NCBI GenBank assembly: GCA_900095095.1
Contig: FMBT01000502.1
Coordinates: 1-64,000, forward strand
Origin: Fragilariopsis cylindrus CCMP1102
Lineage: Eukaryota; Bacillariophyta; Bacillariophyceae; Bacillariales; Bacillariaceae
DNA length: 64,000 nucleotides
Direction of reading: 5' to 3'
Part shown: positions 1-11,400 of the stretch, piece after piece
Layout: the number at the start of each line of letters is the position of its first letter
Numbering within the stretch: position 1 is the stretch's first letter
Notes under the pieces: generated by a model
What the model was told of the DNA's origin: nothing
Seen by the model: the letters and a program-made list of their open reading frames with translations, nothing else
Database searches by the model: none
Program-made: the position numbers and the translations under genes

Positions 1-974
1 ACCAGTTGCAGAAACCAGTTGCTGAACCAGTTGATGAACCAGTTGATGAACCAGTTTTTGAACAAGTTGATCTCTGTGGCTGCCACGGTGGCTCTCAACT
101 CAATGAGATCGAGTGTAGTATCTCCGGCGCCCACTTCTGTCCCGGCAACATGGAGTGCACGACTGCACCTGAAATGTTGTACATCCCTGGTAGTGATTTT
201 AATTTAACTCCTGGTAGTGAGTGGGTCTCGCTCTGCGTGGTAGTTGCAGAACCAGTTGCAGAACCAGTTGCTGAACCAGTTGATGAACCAGTTGATGAAC
301 CAGTTTTTGAACAAGTTGATCTCTGTGGCTGCCACGGTGGCTCTCAACTCAATGAGATCGAGTGTAGTATCTCCGGCGCCCACTTCTGTCCCGGCAACAT
401 GGAGTGCACGACTGCACCTGAAATGTTGTACATCCCTGGTAGTGATTTTAATTTAACTCCTGGTAGTGAGTGGGTCTCGCTCTGCGTGGTAGTTGCAGAA
501 CCAGTTGCAGAACCAGTTGCTGAACCAGTTGATGAACCAGTTGATGAACCAGTTTTTGAACAAGTTGATCTCTGTGGCTGCCACGGTGGCTCTCAACTCA
601 ATGAGATCGAGTGTAGTATCTCCGGCGCCCACTTCTGTCCCGGCAACATGGAGTGCACGACTGCACCTGAAATGTTGTACATCCCTGGTAGTGATTTTAA
701 TTTAACTCCTGGTAGTGAGTGGGTCTCGCTCTGCGTGGTAGTTGCAGAACCAGTTGCAGAACCAGTTGCTGAACCAGTTGATGAACCAGTTGTTGAACCA
801 TCTGCTGGTCCTATTGTGATTGGTACTGGAGGAGGAGATGATGGTCCACCACCAACTGCTGGTCCTATTGTGATTGGTACTGGAGGAGGAGATGATGGTC
901 CACCACCATCTGATACTTTGCAGAATTATCTGATCCCGAGACATGTATTCCAATTGAAACTTTTGCACACCTAG
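1..974 (+). CDS. Cys-rich tandem-repeat protein, 5' end outside window
   Basis: The reading frame is open from the left edge to a TAG at 972-974. It holds three copies of an 83-residue unit (249 bp, apparently identical at DNA level). Each unit has an acidic-proline stretch of EPVAEPV/DEPV type followed by a Cys-rich part that begins CGCHGG and has about six cysteines. The tail has two copies of an 18-residue motif (IGTGGGDDGPPP) and a short unique end. I recognise no catalytic family; the composition suggests an extracellular or cell-wall protein, which is inference. Near position 14 the repeat has one extra A (GAAACC where later copies have GAACC), so the frame left of that point differs from the rest: either an indel or the edge of a diverged unit. 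The last 20 residues after the repeats may be intron read-through. Confidence 0.6.
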   Translation, partial: QLQKPVAEPVDEPVDEPVFEQVDLCGCHGGSQLNEIECSISGAHFCPGNMECTTAPEMLYIPGSDFNLTPGSEWVSLCVVVAEPVAEPVAEPVDEPVDEPVFEQVDLCGCHGGSQLNEIECSISGAHFCPGNMECTTAPEMLYIPGSDFNLTPGSEWVSLCVVVAEPVAEPVAEPVDEPVDEPVFEQVDLCGCHGGSQLNEIECSISGAHFCPGNMECTTAPEMLYIPGSDFNLTPGSEWVSLCVVVAEPVAEPVAEPVDEPVVEPSAGPIVIGTGGGDDGPPPTAGPIVIGTGGGDDGPPPSDTLQNYLIPRHVFQLKLLHT

Positions 975-1614
975 ATCAACTGGTCTTCAACTATCTCGAT
1001 GTTGTGTTGGATTAGTTTGCACTTTAGGGAAGTGTGAACAAATACAAATTTAAACAAAAACAAATAGAAAGAAGATTTGTTCCAACCGAACTAGTTTTTT
1101 CTACTTGTACAATGTGATTACTGTATGTGATAATCTATATACCTATCTAGGCTAGCTTACTAATTAGTACTATGCGTACTGTACTGTAGTACACATACAT
1201 GATATATAATAATCAATAACACAAATTTGATTCGAACTCGAACTCGGTTTCGAACTCGTTCTCGTACTTGTTCTCATACTTAGACTGTACCAGCTATAAA
1301 GCTACCTACTCCATTACGTTTTTGATTTAATTTAATTTACTTTACTTTACTTTAATTTAATTTGTACACTACTACTTTTAATACCGTATGGTACAGTACA
1401 GTACAGTACAGTTAAGTATCGTATTTTTCTAATAGCCTACTACTTTTGTACTACTATATATTATACACTATTTTAGTACTATCTTTTTGGTTCTGTTTTT
1501 GTTTTTGTTTCTGTTTTATTGTACTGTGTGTGTCATGTATTCCACACAATTGTTAAACTGTGGTAAAAAACTGTGGTACGACACTTACACACTTTACTAC
1601 ACTTACTTCTTTCC
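975..1614. other. intergenic, AT-rich
   Basis: I see no gene. The stretch holds short tandem words (TTTAA/TTTAC around 1320-1365, TCGAACTCG-like words around 1230-1265) and GTAC/ACAGTA palindromes around 1160-1200 and 1390-1415. It separates two convergent genes, so it should contain two 3' ends. Confidence 0.5.
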
Positions 1615-3045
1615 TTACAATCTAAAATGACGTTCTGTATCAAATCGTATCCGTACCAATCGTTCAATGGTGGTCCATAATAATAATAATGATGAATCCT
1701 CATTCTCATTATTATTATTATCACTATTATCGGAACTACTACTGACGACGACCACGCTGTTGTTATTGACATCATCATTGTCATTGTCATTGACTTTGAT
1801 GGTTACCAGTTTTGGCTTATTATCTTCGTCTTCGTCGACGTCTGCATTTACGTTATTATGATCATCATCATTGGTTTCACTATTACTACTATCACCAAGA
1901 TTCTCCCAATCATCATCATTTTCTTCTTCCTCACTATTATTATTATGATGATGATGATGATGATTGTTATTTCTTTTATTGTTATTTCGATTTCGATTAT
2001 TTCGACCACTACCACCACCCCCATATACTTTCTTACTATTACTACTTGAATTCTTATTATGATTATTATTCTTTAAATTTAAGATACGTGGACTTAATAA
2101 TTCCGAGGAAAAATGTTGTTGGAGTTGTGACGAGGTCACACCAACAAATTTCGAGAGAAAATGTTTTGATAAAAATGGATACAGGTATAAATATAATTTC
2201 GATATTTTCGATGGACAGTCGATGACACAGATATCATCGACCTTGATGGGATACGAATCTCGTAATAATAACCGACCACCTATATATATCTCGGAGGTTG
2301 GTTTTATTATTGTAGTAGTAGTTGTAGTAGTGACAATATTATTACTATTATTCACTCCATTTGTGGTTGATGAACTACTAGTAGTGGATCCTAATTCAAT
2401 ATCTTGTAAATCACCAATCCAGACTGTCCCCATTCGTATAGAATCTACTGTTGGTTGGATACACCATAATAAATAATACAATGCTTGAAATCGTTCCGTA
2501 TTATTATGATTAAAGGGTGGTGATTCCGTCCAACGTAATTCACATAATCGAAACATGATCACTACCCTGTTATGTTTATCAATACCAATTTTTTGTAAAA
2601 AATTTGGATAGGCTACTAAAAAAACTTTTTTCATTATTGTTACTATTCTGGTAATAATTTGTTCATTGTTTTCATTTTCATTGTTTTCATTTTCGTCTTG
2701 TCCTGTTGTACCATTAAAGTCAGATATTTGATACATCGTTTTAAATTGTTTTAAACGACGTATTCGTTTTAATGATTTGGAGATATTCCCTTTCGAACGT
2801 ATGGCATGTGCCGCAATTTCTAAATCCGATGGTTTTCCATATAATAATAATGCTGACTTTGAGTTTGTTTTACTACTGCTACTACTGCTACCGTTGACGT
2901 TGACATTCACGGACGACGACCCTCTATTAAATAGTCGAGATCCGAAACGACCACCACTTCTACTATTATTGTCATTATTATAAAGTGCTTCTTCTAATTT
3001 AAATGCCCAGTCACGTTCACGTTTTGTTAATTTACTACCACTCAT
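1615..3045 (-). CDS. CRAL-TRIO (SEC14-like) lipid-binding protein
   Basis: An intact 476-residue frame starting MSGSKLTKRERDW. A helical CRAL-TRIO N-terminal region (about residues 75-110, KGNISKSLKRIRRLK) is followed by the lipid-binding core at about 150-315: RVVIMFRLCELRW, then GTVWIGDLQDI, RLLLRDSYPIKVDDICVIDCP, and the closing LYPFLSKHFLSKFVGV pattern. These match the beta-strand and gate-helix signature of SEC14/CRAL-TRIO proteins, which bind or exchange phosphoinositides or other hydrophobic ligands on membranes. An Asn/Ser/Thr insert interrupts the core at about 225-255, and the C-terminal 150 residues are Asn/Asp/Ser-rich low complexity. No membrane segment is visible. The ligand cannot be deduced. 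Confidence 0.8.
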   Translation of the reverse strand: MSGSKLTKRERDWAFKLEEALYNNDNNSRSGGRFGSRLFNRGSSSVNVNVNGSSSSSSKTNSKSALLLYGKPSDLEIAAHAIRSKGNISKSLKRIRRLKQFKTMYQISDFNGTTGQDENENNENENNEQIITRIVTIMKKVFLVAYPNFLQKIGIDKHNRVVIMFRLCELRWTESPPFNHNNTERFQALYYLLWCIQPTVDSIRMGTVWIGDLQDIELGSTTSSSSTTNGVNNSNNIVTTTTTTTIIKPTSEIYIGGRLLLRDSYPIKVDDICVIDCPSKISKLYLYLYPFLSKHFLSKFVGVTSSQLQQHFSSELLSPRILNLKNNNHNKNSSSNSKKVYGGGGSGRNNRNRNNNKRNNNHHHHHHNNNSEEEENDDDWENLGDSSNSETNDDDHNNVNADVDEDEDNKPKLVTIKVNDNDNDDVNNNSVVVVSSSSDNSDNNNNENEDSSLLLLWTTIERLVRIRFDTERHFRL

Positions 3046-4129
3046 GATTTATTTTACTTATGTTATACTTTATTATTTGTTTCGCAAAAGCAAGAACAAC
3101 AACAACGACCAATTGATTAATCGTCAAGTCAAGTCAAGTCAAGTCAAGTCAACGAAGCGTGGATTTGATTTAATTCTAATTCTAATTCTAATTTGAATCC
3201 TAATTAGAAATACTAGTACGTCCGTAAATAATGTTGTTCTTGTTGTTTGATTGGCTTTGACTTGTTTGTCTCTTCTTCTTCTTCTTCTTCTTCTTCTTCT
3301 TCTTCTTCTTCTTCTTCTTTTGTTTTATGATGTTGTTGTAATCCTTTTTGCTGATTTCTCATACAGTAACGTTACGCTTTTATATATATCAATATTTTAT
3401 TCAATCTATCATCTCTCTTTATTGTTCGCTCAATTATTTCGTCATGACCAATTGATGAATGACTTTAATTTTTATGACTGCTTTCAATAGTCGTGGATGC
3501 TCACATTTACCCCTTTTTAAATTGTAAAACTTTTCATCCTCGCTCCGATCGATCCCCCAAATTAATAAAAATTGTTCAATTTCAAAAAAAGGTCGACCTA
3601 CAGACTGTACATGTACTTTAAGTACATATTCCTACTGTATGTACTTTAGATGGTTTGTAGTACTACGGTAGTCACGTACATTGAACAGTAGAAATGATCT
3701 ATTGGTGTATGTACTGTAAGTTAGTCCTACAGTGAGTGGTACTGTAACAGGACTATTCTATCCATACACAGCAGTACAGTACGAGGCAGTTTACTGTAGC
3801 TACTTTGTGCGGGCGCTTATTCGGGACTGAAAAACCTTAAATTAAGGCCCAAAGAAAGAAAAAAGAAGTGAAATAAGAAGAAGAAAAAAAATGATTTAAC
3901 TTCCTGTTATTTCCTTTTTCACTTCAAGAATGAATGAATCGAATCCAAAAAGAAGACAACATCCATTACTATTGCGTTTTCATACACAGTAAACACAGGA
4001 ACAGTAACATAACAGTAACATAAAACATAATGAATCGAATCATCAAATAATACCTACCTAATTATATACACAAACCCAATTTTAACAACGCCCATAACAT
4101 CGCATCATACATACATCCATACTTTTTAA
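3046..4129. other. intergenic between divergent genes; microsatellites
   Basis: No gene supported. It contains GTCAA x6 (3123-3152), a pure TTC run (about 3271-3319) and a dense patch of GTAC/ACTGTA palindromic words (3600-3800). It must include the promoters of the minus-strand CRAL-TRIO gene and the plus-strand sulfotransferase-like gene. Confidence 0.5.
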
Positions 4130-7055
4130 ATGGTCTTATTCGTCCGTCATAATCCACAGCAGTTGCTGTTATTGTCATCGTTCATTTTACTATTATTCTC
4201 TTCCGTCGTCGTAGTCTATGTTAGCTTTTGGCGAGGTTTTCATGATATTTTATTCTATTTTATTATTTTGATGCCATTATCATTATCAACTGTTTGGAAC
4301 AAAAGTCAGTCGTATTATAATACTACTAATACTAATACAAATACAAATAAAAGTAATACTGCTGTTATTATTATCCGTATTTTTTTTATTACTTCTATCA
4401 TAATAACATGTTTACAAATAATACGTATTCATAATATTAATACAGATAATTCTTATGGCAATCATTACGAACAACAACAACACCAACAACACCAACAGCC
4501 GAATGGTAAAAATAATAGTAACAAGACGTCATCATCATCATCATCATCGTCGTCGTCAGAAGAACCAATAAAGAAAATGAGAAATAAAAATAACAGTAAC
4601 CACAACCACAACAACAAAAATAAGAAGAAAAGTTTTTTGTTCTACATATCGGTCCTAGTAAGACAGGTACCACATCTATCGTAAGTTGTACTGTACTTTA
4701 CTGTACATATACTGTACTCTCAATCAATGCGTATTGCATTGCATTGCATTGCATTGCATTTTGTACGATACATACACAGAGCAGAACAGAGCAGAGCAGA
4801 GCCAGGTGTGAAGAAATAATAATATGAACTATTTCTTTTCTTTTCTTCGTCTCTGTGATAAAGTACGATAAAATAGGATTTCGATTCATTCATTCATTCA
4901 TATGCACTCTCACATTTCTGATTTTTGTTCAATTTTTTTTCTTCCGTTTCGTCATATTCATACACAAGCAAAAAGATTCAGGTTCGAAGATTTTTATACT
5001 GAATTACAAAAAGATAATACAATATATGTTGGTAAATTTGCGGATCCCTCCAATACACGTAGTGATTCGGACATACAAAATGTATGGAATAAATCTAAAA
5101 ATTGTATGATACAATTTTATAAAAAAGAAATTTCTGGAAATAGTAGTAAGAATAAGAATGATAATAATAATTATAATAAAAACGAACAAAAGCAACGAAA
5201 GTTTACGAGTATACAAAAAGAATATTATAGAAAATTACTTCTACAAAAATGTTTACCGATTGAATATCAATATATATTACAAGAAGTAATAACAATGAAG
5301 ATAGTAATCAAAATGATGACGACGGTATGAGTGGTATGAGTACAGGAATGATGAATATAATTGATAGTGATGAACGATATTCCTATTATAAACCAGATGT
5401 TCGTGACTTGGAAGAAATCACCAATATATTTATACATATATTTGATTATACTGAAATATTATTAGTTGGAAGTTATCGACAATATAGTAATTGGATTATC
5501 TCGACCTATGGGAATGGTCACGTCAAAAATGTTTGAAAAAATATCTTTATTTTCCTAGTATGCAACAAAAAGAGTTAGAGATCGAGTTATTAGAGCAAGA
5601 GCAAGAGTTACTATCAATTTCGGATAGAACGATATCGAAATCAAAATCAAAGTCGAAAACAAAATCAAAATCAAAAGTAAGTTCTATCAAATTAAATTCG
5701 AAAAAAAATTCTGGTACCTGTCCAAATATCTGGTCCTCGTATATAATGGATCATGTGAATGGTTCCTATTCTAAAAATAATTATCGTGGTCGATATACAT
5801 TTTATAATAATATTGATACTACATTAAATTTAATATTATCCAATACTAATACTAATAATGGAATAACAACGAATGTGAATGTAAGCAATAATAGTAATGC
5901 AAGCAACAACAACAACAGCAATAGTAATAGTAACAATCTTAGTAGCATTCCATCAGGAGTTAGTATACATATATTAAATTTTTTTCAACAGTCGCCAGAT
6001 AATTCAAAATCAAAATCAAATTCAAATTCAAATTCGAATGATTCAAAGTCAAATAATTATAATCATAATAGTATCACCACTGAATTTTATTGTAAAATAT
6101 TAGGTATCCATAGGACACCCAATACATGTCAACATTCGAAAGAAAGAAAAGTAAAGGATATTATTAGACATCGAGAAATGGGTACTTATAACTTAGAAAG
6201 AGTATTATATGATACGATTAGTATTGAATTATTTAAACGACTACGGTATAATAAACGTTATCGTTATATTGGTGGCGCTGGTAGTTCATTATTAGTAGAT
6301 ACAAAAGTCATCCACAACAACAACAACAACAACAACAATAATAATGTTGGAAAAATAAGAAACAGCACCGCTGCCTTGTTATCAGATCGTTTAGAATTAA
6401 GAAAATATATCCATGATTATCATCGTCGTTATATAATCGAATCATTGTCGTCTGAATCTAAATCTGAATCTGACTCTGACTCAGTCAACAACAGTACTAC
6501 TAATACTACTAGTAGTAGTATTAGTATGGTGAATTATTTACCATTACTATGTCCATCCAAAATGGAATTACATCTATTACTTAATAAATCAATTCAATTT
6601 GAAGAATTAGTGATACCATTCCTAATATTTGATAACAATAACAATAACAATTATGACACTAACAATGACAATAACGATGACAATAACGATGATAGCACCA
6701 GTACTACTAATAGCAGCGCAAATAACGGTATTATGAACAACAACAACAACAACAATGAGTTGTCTCGTCAACAACAACAAAGTCAAAGTCAAAGTCAATT
6801 AAGATATAGACAACAAAGAATAGTACAAATGAAAAAAGAACATATCTCAAATTTTTGGAATATATTAGTAATAAGAAAAAATCATTTTGTTGGATTGATA
6901 TACCACGTTTATTTGCTATTATTGATAATAATAATACCGAGAGTATTACTTCGTCATCATCATCAATATCATCATCGTTATTATTATCATTGGATGATAT
7001 ATTAGATACATTATTTACTACTACAAAATGGACGACGACAGTTATAGCTGACTAA
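4130..7055 (+). CDS. sulfotransferase-like type II membrane protein, frame-disrupted
   Basis: The N-terminus (from 4130) has hydrophobic stretches (LLLLSSFILLLF) then an Asn/His/Lys-rich stem, as in Golgi sulfotransferases. At about 4639-4680 another frame reads VLHIGPSKTGTTSI, the 5'-phosphosulfate (PAPS) P-loop of diatom sulfotransferases. A GTAAGT donor follows at 4681 and the next exon starts near 4982 (FEDFYTELQKDNTIYVG). Later parts (SYRQYSNWI near 5480, a His/Cys/Arg-rich core, IPRLFAIID near 6900) continue the protein in changing frames. One-base shifts are needed at the T6 run 4633-4638, near 5281, near 5500 and at a T-run near 6850; the intron phase also fits only the unshifted first frame. 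Either a decaying pseudogene or several consensus indels. Acceptor substrate unknown. Confidence 0.55.
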
Positions 7056-7404
7056 GCTAATAGCTCATTAATTAATTACGTTGCTACGTTAGACTATTAC
7101 TACCGTATTCCAAAAAAAAACGAATAACCCATCTATAACTACGCACCGTACCGAACTTGACATAACTTAGTACTGTACATACTGTACTGTTTATACAATG
7201 GACGACGAATTACTGTACACTCCTCTATTAGCTAGTCCTACTTTAGTATACTACAGTATTGTAAGCCAAAACGGAGTATACTGTACAAGTATTGAACGAA
7301 AAAAATAGAAAGATAATAAACTATATATACATTACAGTATTTGACTGACTGACTGACTCTGTTGACGTTTTCAAAAATATACCATTCTATTTTGTTTCCG
7401 TACT
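7056..7404. other. intergenic between convergent genes
   Basis: No gene seen. Contains GTAC/ACTGTA words and a short GACT x4 repeat near 7341-7357. Confidence 0.5.
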
Positions 7405-7986
7405 TTAGTTTCCATAATTATTATTATAAACATCGTTATTCCAAAAATCATCATCAAATTCAACCGCTACTATAGTGCTTGTTGCTGTACCAATTACAAT
7501 TGCTGCTATAATGAATGGTAATATACAACAAATGAATATAGTTAATAGTACAATAGAAGTAATTCCACAACAAGTCCAACCTGTACAGCATTCTGAATTA
7601 TTATTACGTCTACTGGTAGTAGTAGTAGTAGCAAAATATTGAGTCGTAGATGTTGGTGTTGGTGCACCTGTCGCAACAGCGACAGAAGATGACCGTGACT
7701 GTGGTGGTGGAGGTTGTGGTTGTTTTCCGGTAGAATAAGCAATTGGGGTCCTCTGAGCAGCATTAGTTGTAGTAGTTGTTGCACTAGCATTATTATTACT
7801 ATTTAGTTGTCCGTATCCACTATTAGCAGCTGTTGTTGATACAGTTGTGGCGTGTGCAAATGGAATATTGTCTTCATTGAAGACGTCGATAGCGTTCACG
7901 TTAAAAGCTACTGCATCTGTTTCTTCTGTTGGCGCTGATGATGCAAATGATTTATCATTACTATTATTATTATTGCGGATCGTCAT
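7405..7986 (-). CDS. small single-pass membrane protein, Thr/Pro-rich
   Basis: I chose the ATG at 7986 (MTIRNNNNSNDK) because the upstream extension is low-complexity and untypical; this gives about 193 residues. The protein has an Asn/Ser/Thr/Pro-rich N-terminal half (PPPPQSRSSS), then a Cys-pair motif (ECCTGWTCCG) leading into one long hydrophobic segment (SIVLLTIFICCILPFIIAAIVIG) and a short acidic/Asn tail. The Cys motif next to the membrane suggests palmitoylation or a zinc/disulfide cluster, which is inference. Family not recognised. It resembles in style the tetraspan protein at 57 kb (CC motifs next to membrane helices) but I cannot claim homology. Confidence 0.5.
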   Translation of the reverse strand: MTIRNNNNSNDKSFASSAPTEETDAVAFNVNAIDVFNEDNIPFAHATTVSTTAANSGYGQLNSNNNASATTTTTNAAQRTPIAYSTGKQPQPPPPQSRSSSVAVATGAPTPTSTTQYFATTTTTSRRNNNSECCTGWTCCGITSIVLLTIFICCILPFIIAAIVIGTATSTIVAVEFDDDFWNNDVYNNNYGN

Positions 7987-8788
7987 AATATTAATGATAA
8001 TACTTGTTGTACAGTAATAGGCAATCAATCTCGTCTTGGTAATGTAAATGGTGTTATTGTTATATATATATATTGTGTTACGTGTGCATTGTTTACTTCC
8101 GAGTCTACAGTACATACAATACACACGGAGCGCGTAATACGGTAGTAGTTTCAAAGAAGAAGTGTTCAGAGATGAAGTGTCTGGTTGATTTCGTTTGTGC
8201 CTTTTTGTTAACATGATGTAATCTGTCGTTAGTTAGAATCAATCGTTAGTCGTAGAGGTCAAGTCGTGTATCATTATTTAATCTTGCCACGCAAATATAA
8301 ATTTTTAGTCGTGTTTGACTTTGACTTTCTTTTTTTTGAATCGAATCTCTCTCTTCGGTAACAAGGAGTTACTCTTTTTAAACACAGTGAAAGGGATTGT
8401 TTCTGACATACGGTACGCCACTTAGATTTTTGAAATATTTGAGATTGTATAGTAAAAGTTTGTAAAAACTCAAATAATATCTAAACGTTCTATTTTTTAG
8501 TCCTTTTTTAATAGGAGTGTTCATCTTATCATGCATATGCCAACAAGAGTGGATTACCTAAAAATTACATAATATGGATTATGTACAACGACAAAGTCGG
8601 CAGTTGTTTTTGGAGAGATCAAAGACATATCGTAGATTATTTGTCCTTGTACATGGACCTTATAATCTTATATTTATTAAATAACCCACGATTTTACACA
8701 CGACTAAGATCAATCGGTTGATATATGTATATATGTATATGTATGCATTCACGTTCACAACAACAACGACCACTACACCACTACTGTA
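7987..8788. other. intergenic, upstream of small membrane protein
   Basis: The stretch includes the likely 5' region of the 7405-7986 gene and the 3' flank of the hydrolase gene. No repeat or RNA signal seen beyond short TATATG words near 8725. Confidence 0.4.
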
Positions 8789-10103
8789 CTATACTACTGG
8801 ATGATGTTTTTCCAAAAATTCAACACATTTTTGTAACGCTAAAATTTGTGCTTTGTGAATATCTTCATCTGCAAGAGGATCACCACGAGTCATCCATCCA
8901 TGTTTCATAGTTGGAAATTCCATAGATACCTCTTGTTGGGATACATTTCTTGCCTTTGCCATAATTTGTACACAATTTACATCATTTGTTTCTTTTTCAC
9001 CACCACCACCACCACCTTCACCTTCACCTACATCTACATCTACATATATATTTATTGCAATTTTAATAGCATTACTATCATTTCCAGCAGGCATAAGTAA
9101 ATATGGAAATGAACCTGGTATTTGTTTGGCCAATGATATTTCTGATCCACCATGAATCTGTTCCAACGTAAATGCGGGATGCATTCCAACACCACATTTC
9201 CATAATTGTTGTTGCTGCTTCTTCTCCTCATCCTTGTCGTTGTCCTCTTTCATAACTGCTGCTGCTGCTGCTGCTGCTGCAGTTTTTGCTACAACCCATG
9301 TTCCGAAACAAAATCCGACAGATGAAAACGATACCACGTTTTTGTTTTTGTTTGTTTGGTTGAGGAGGTAGGGAATAATAAAATTATTCGTGGTTGATAC
9401 AACATACTTCTCGTTGAATACAAATTTGCATTTGTAGATCATTCTTGTATAACTTAACGTTCCACCCAGAGAAGAGGAGGATAAAAAGGAGAACGGCCAT
9501 AATGACAATGGTTTCATTGGTGGATCTCCACGAAAAAGATCAGGTACAACAACAATCGTTGTAGTTGTTGTTGATGTTGTATCATCGTTCTCACTATCAT
9601 CGTTATTCCTATTCTTGCTAGAATTATTGAGATCTTTGGCAAGATCATCCGCAAATTGAAAATGACGACCAGAAGAATATCCGTAAACATCCGAAAAGAC
9701 AACAATAATCCGTTTGACATTATTATTATATTCAAATAATGATGAAAAAGAGGATGACGAGGATGATGAAGATTCTACCGCCGATGGATCTAGTTCCTGC
9801 AACAATTGTCGTCGTTGTCCGGAGGTAACATACATATCCATAGAGGCATGATTCGATGTGGATGGAATTGTTACAATCGTACCAATATTACTACTATTCT
9901 TATTATTCTTTATTACTATTATTGTTATTTGGCAATCCTTCAGTAAAGAGGGACGTTACTGATTTGATACTGTTGCGCATGTGCTCTTTGTACACGTTGT
10001 CCGCTGAGTCATACCTAAAAGGAGTAATAGGAGTAGCAGTAGTAGCAGCAGCAGCAAGTGGACCGTGTGAATTGGCCGGGCAGCACGGTTGATTACTGTT
10101 CAT
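8789..10103 (-). CDS. dienelactone hydrolase family protein
   Basis: An alpha/beta hydrolase of the DLH family. In the 350-residue frame that starts at 9841: IIVVFSDVYGYSSGR (oxyanion strand), VVVPDLFRGDPP, the nucleophile elbow GFCFGTW with Cys178 in the usual DLH position, the acid PAGNDSNA and the base in MKHGWMTRGD. DLH enzymes hydrolyse dienelactones or related esters in the cytosol. The true start is probably 10103: the frame from there reads MNSNQPCCPANSHG, the family's typical N-terminus, and the bases just above 9841 continue it as GTIVTIPS...MDMYVTSG. The two frames are offset by one base inside an Asn-coding microsatellite near 9900. Inserts rich in Ser, Asn, Ala and Gln separate the core blocks. 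The natural substrate is unknown. Confidence 0.8.
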
Positions 10104-11400
10104 AATAATGCTATGATATTATATATAACCAATCAATTAATTAATAGTACTGTATGCTAAATTTACGCAATATATGAGCGGCAGCCTATACTAATGATGA
10201 GATGGAGTTGCAAACGAGTACGTAATAGAATACAGCATATAATTTCCTTTGTTTTATGTACGGCTAGCTTATGATGTGATGTTTCAATATTTAATTTCAT
10301 CGATTGATTCGTGTATGCTGGCTGCTATCTGCGATCTGCGATAAATTGTTCTGTCGTTTCACAATGTAAGGTAACTCACCGGTATGTTTTTGTTTTTGTT
10401 ATTTTATTTAAATGTTTATTTGAGGTCTAATAAATTTAGAAAGGGGGGGGGGGGGGGGGTATCGGTACAAAATACTTTACTACAACTACTTCTCCGTACT
10501 GTACATCGAAAATTGCGCATTGCTACTCGTACTCATTCATAAACTGTATTTATGTACAGTATTACCTAACTGCCGGTAGAGGAAATCAAATAAAAACTAT
10601 GAAGGAGAACAGTATTAACCTAACTGCCGGTAGAGGAAATCAAATAAAAACTATGAAGGAGAGTGAAGGAGGAAATATGGGAACTTGAAGTCGCGCAGGG
10701 ACAAATGGTAAACTATCTCTAAAAACAAGCGAATCCCGTATACTTTTACGTAAGACTGTATTGGACAGGAACCGCAATAAATCTCGTACAGTATGGCGTT
10801 ACGAATCAATGCGGTCATCGTCGTCGTTGAGTCAAGTCGCTATCGTCGTTGTTGTCGCCGTTTATATACATATATGGAAATTTCCACGATCTAAATGTCA
10901 ATGTCGCATTTTTAAAATACAATGACGAGAAAAAAGAAAATGAGAAATCACCAGTCATTTTTTAACAAGTACACGTACAGTATTTGAGGGATCGCAATAA
11001 TGAGAAATCACCAGTCATTTTTTAACAAGTACAGTATTTGAGGGATCGCAATAGCCTACGACGACGACGCGACTACTAGTAGCACGTTTTCTATTTTTAA
11101 TTAGGGCGATGTTTAGTTTAAAAATATATACGGAGTATGTTCCCGGTTACATATATAGGACCTAGCCTATATTTTATATAGGATTTATATGCTAAAGACA
11201 TAATTTGTTTTCCATACCTCTCTCAATGCTGCAGAGAAGATTACAGAGACAATATAGGACATAATTTGTTTTCCATACCGTACCTCTCTCAATGCTCCTA
11301 GAGAAGATTACAGAGACACTCTCCCCAATCAAATTCATCATCAACCAGCATACCGTAATCATAAAGAGAAGTACGGTCCAGCAGAAATATAAATGGAGAG
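10104..11400. repeat. upstream region with G17 run and three local tandem duplications
   Basis: No gene seen. Contents: a G17 homopolymer at 10443-10459; a direct repeat of about 48 bp at about 10563-10610 and 10617-10664; a second pair of about 55-60 bp at about 10940-10997 and 10998-11053; a third pair of about 55-60 bp at about 11198-11250 and 11258-11316. Each pair is nearly identical and head-to-tail. The region is the likely promoter of the large Pro-Ser protein. Confidence 0.7.

Noticed and set aside
1667-2476. Plus-strand open frames rich in Leu, Tyr, His
   Set aside because: They are antisense reflections of the Asn/Ser-rich CRAL-TRIO gene and have no family features.
3251-3490. Leu-rich open frame
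   Set aside because: It is a translation of the TTC microsatellite followed by AT-rich DNA.
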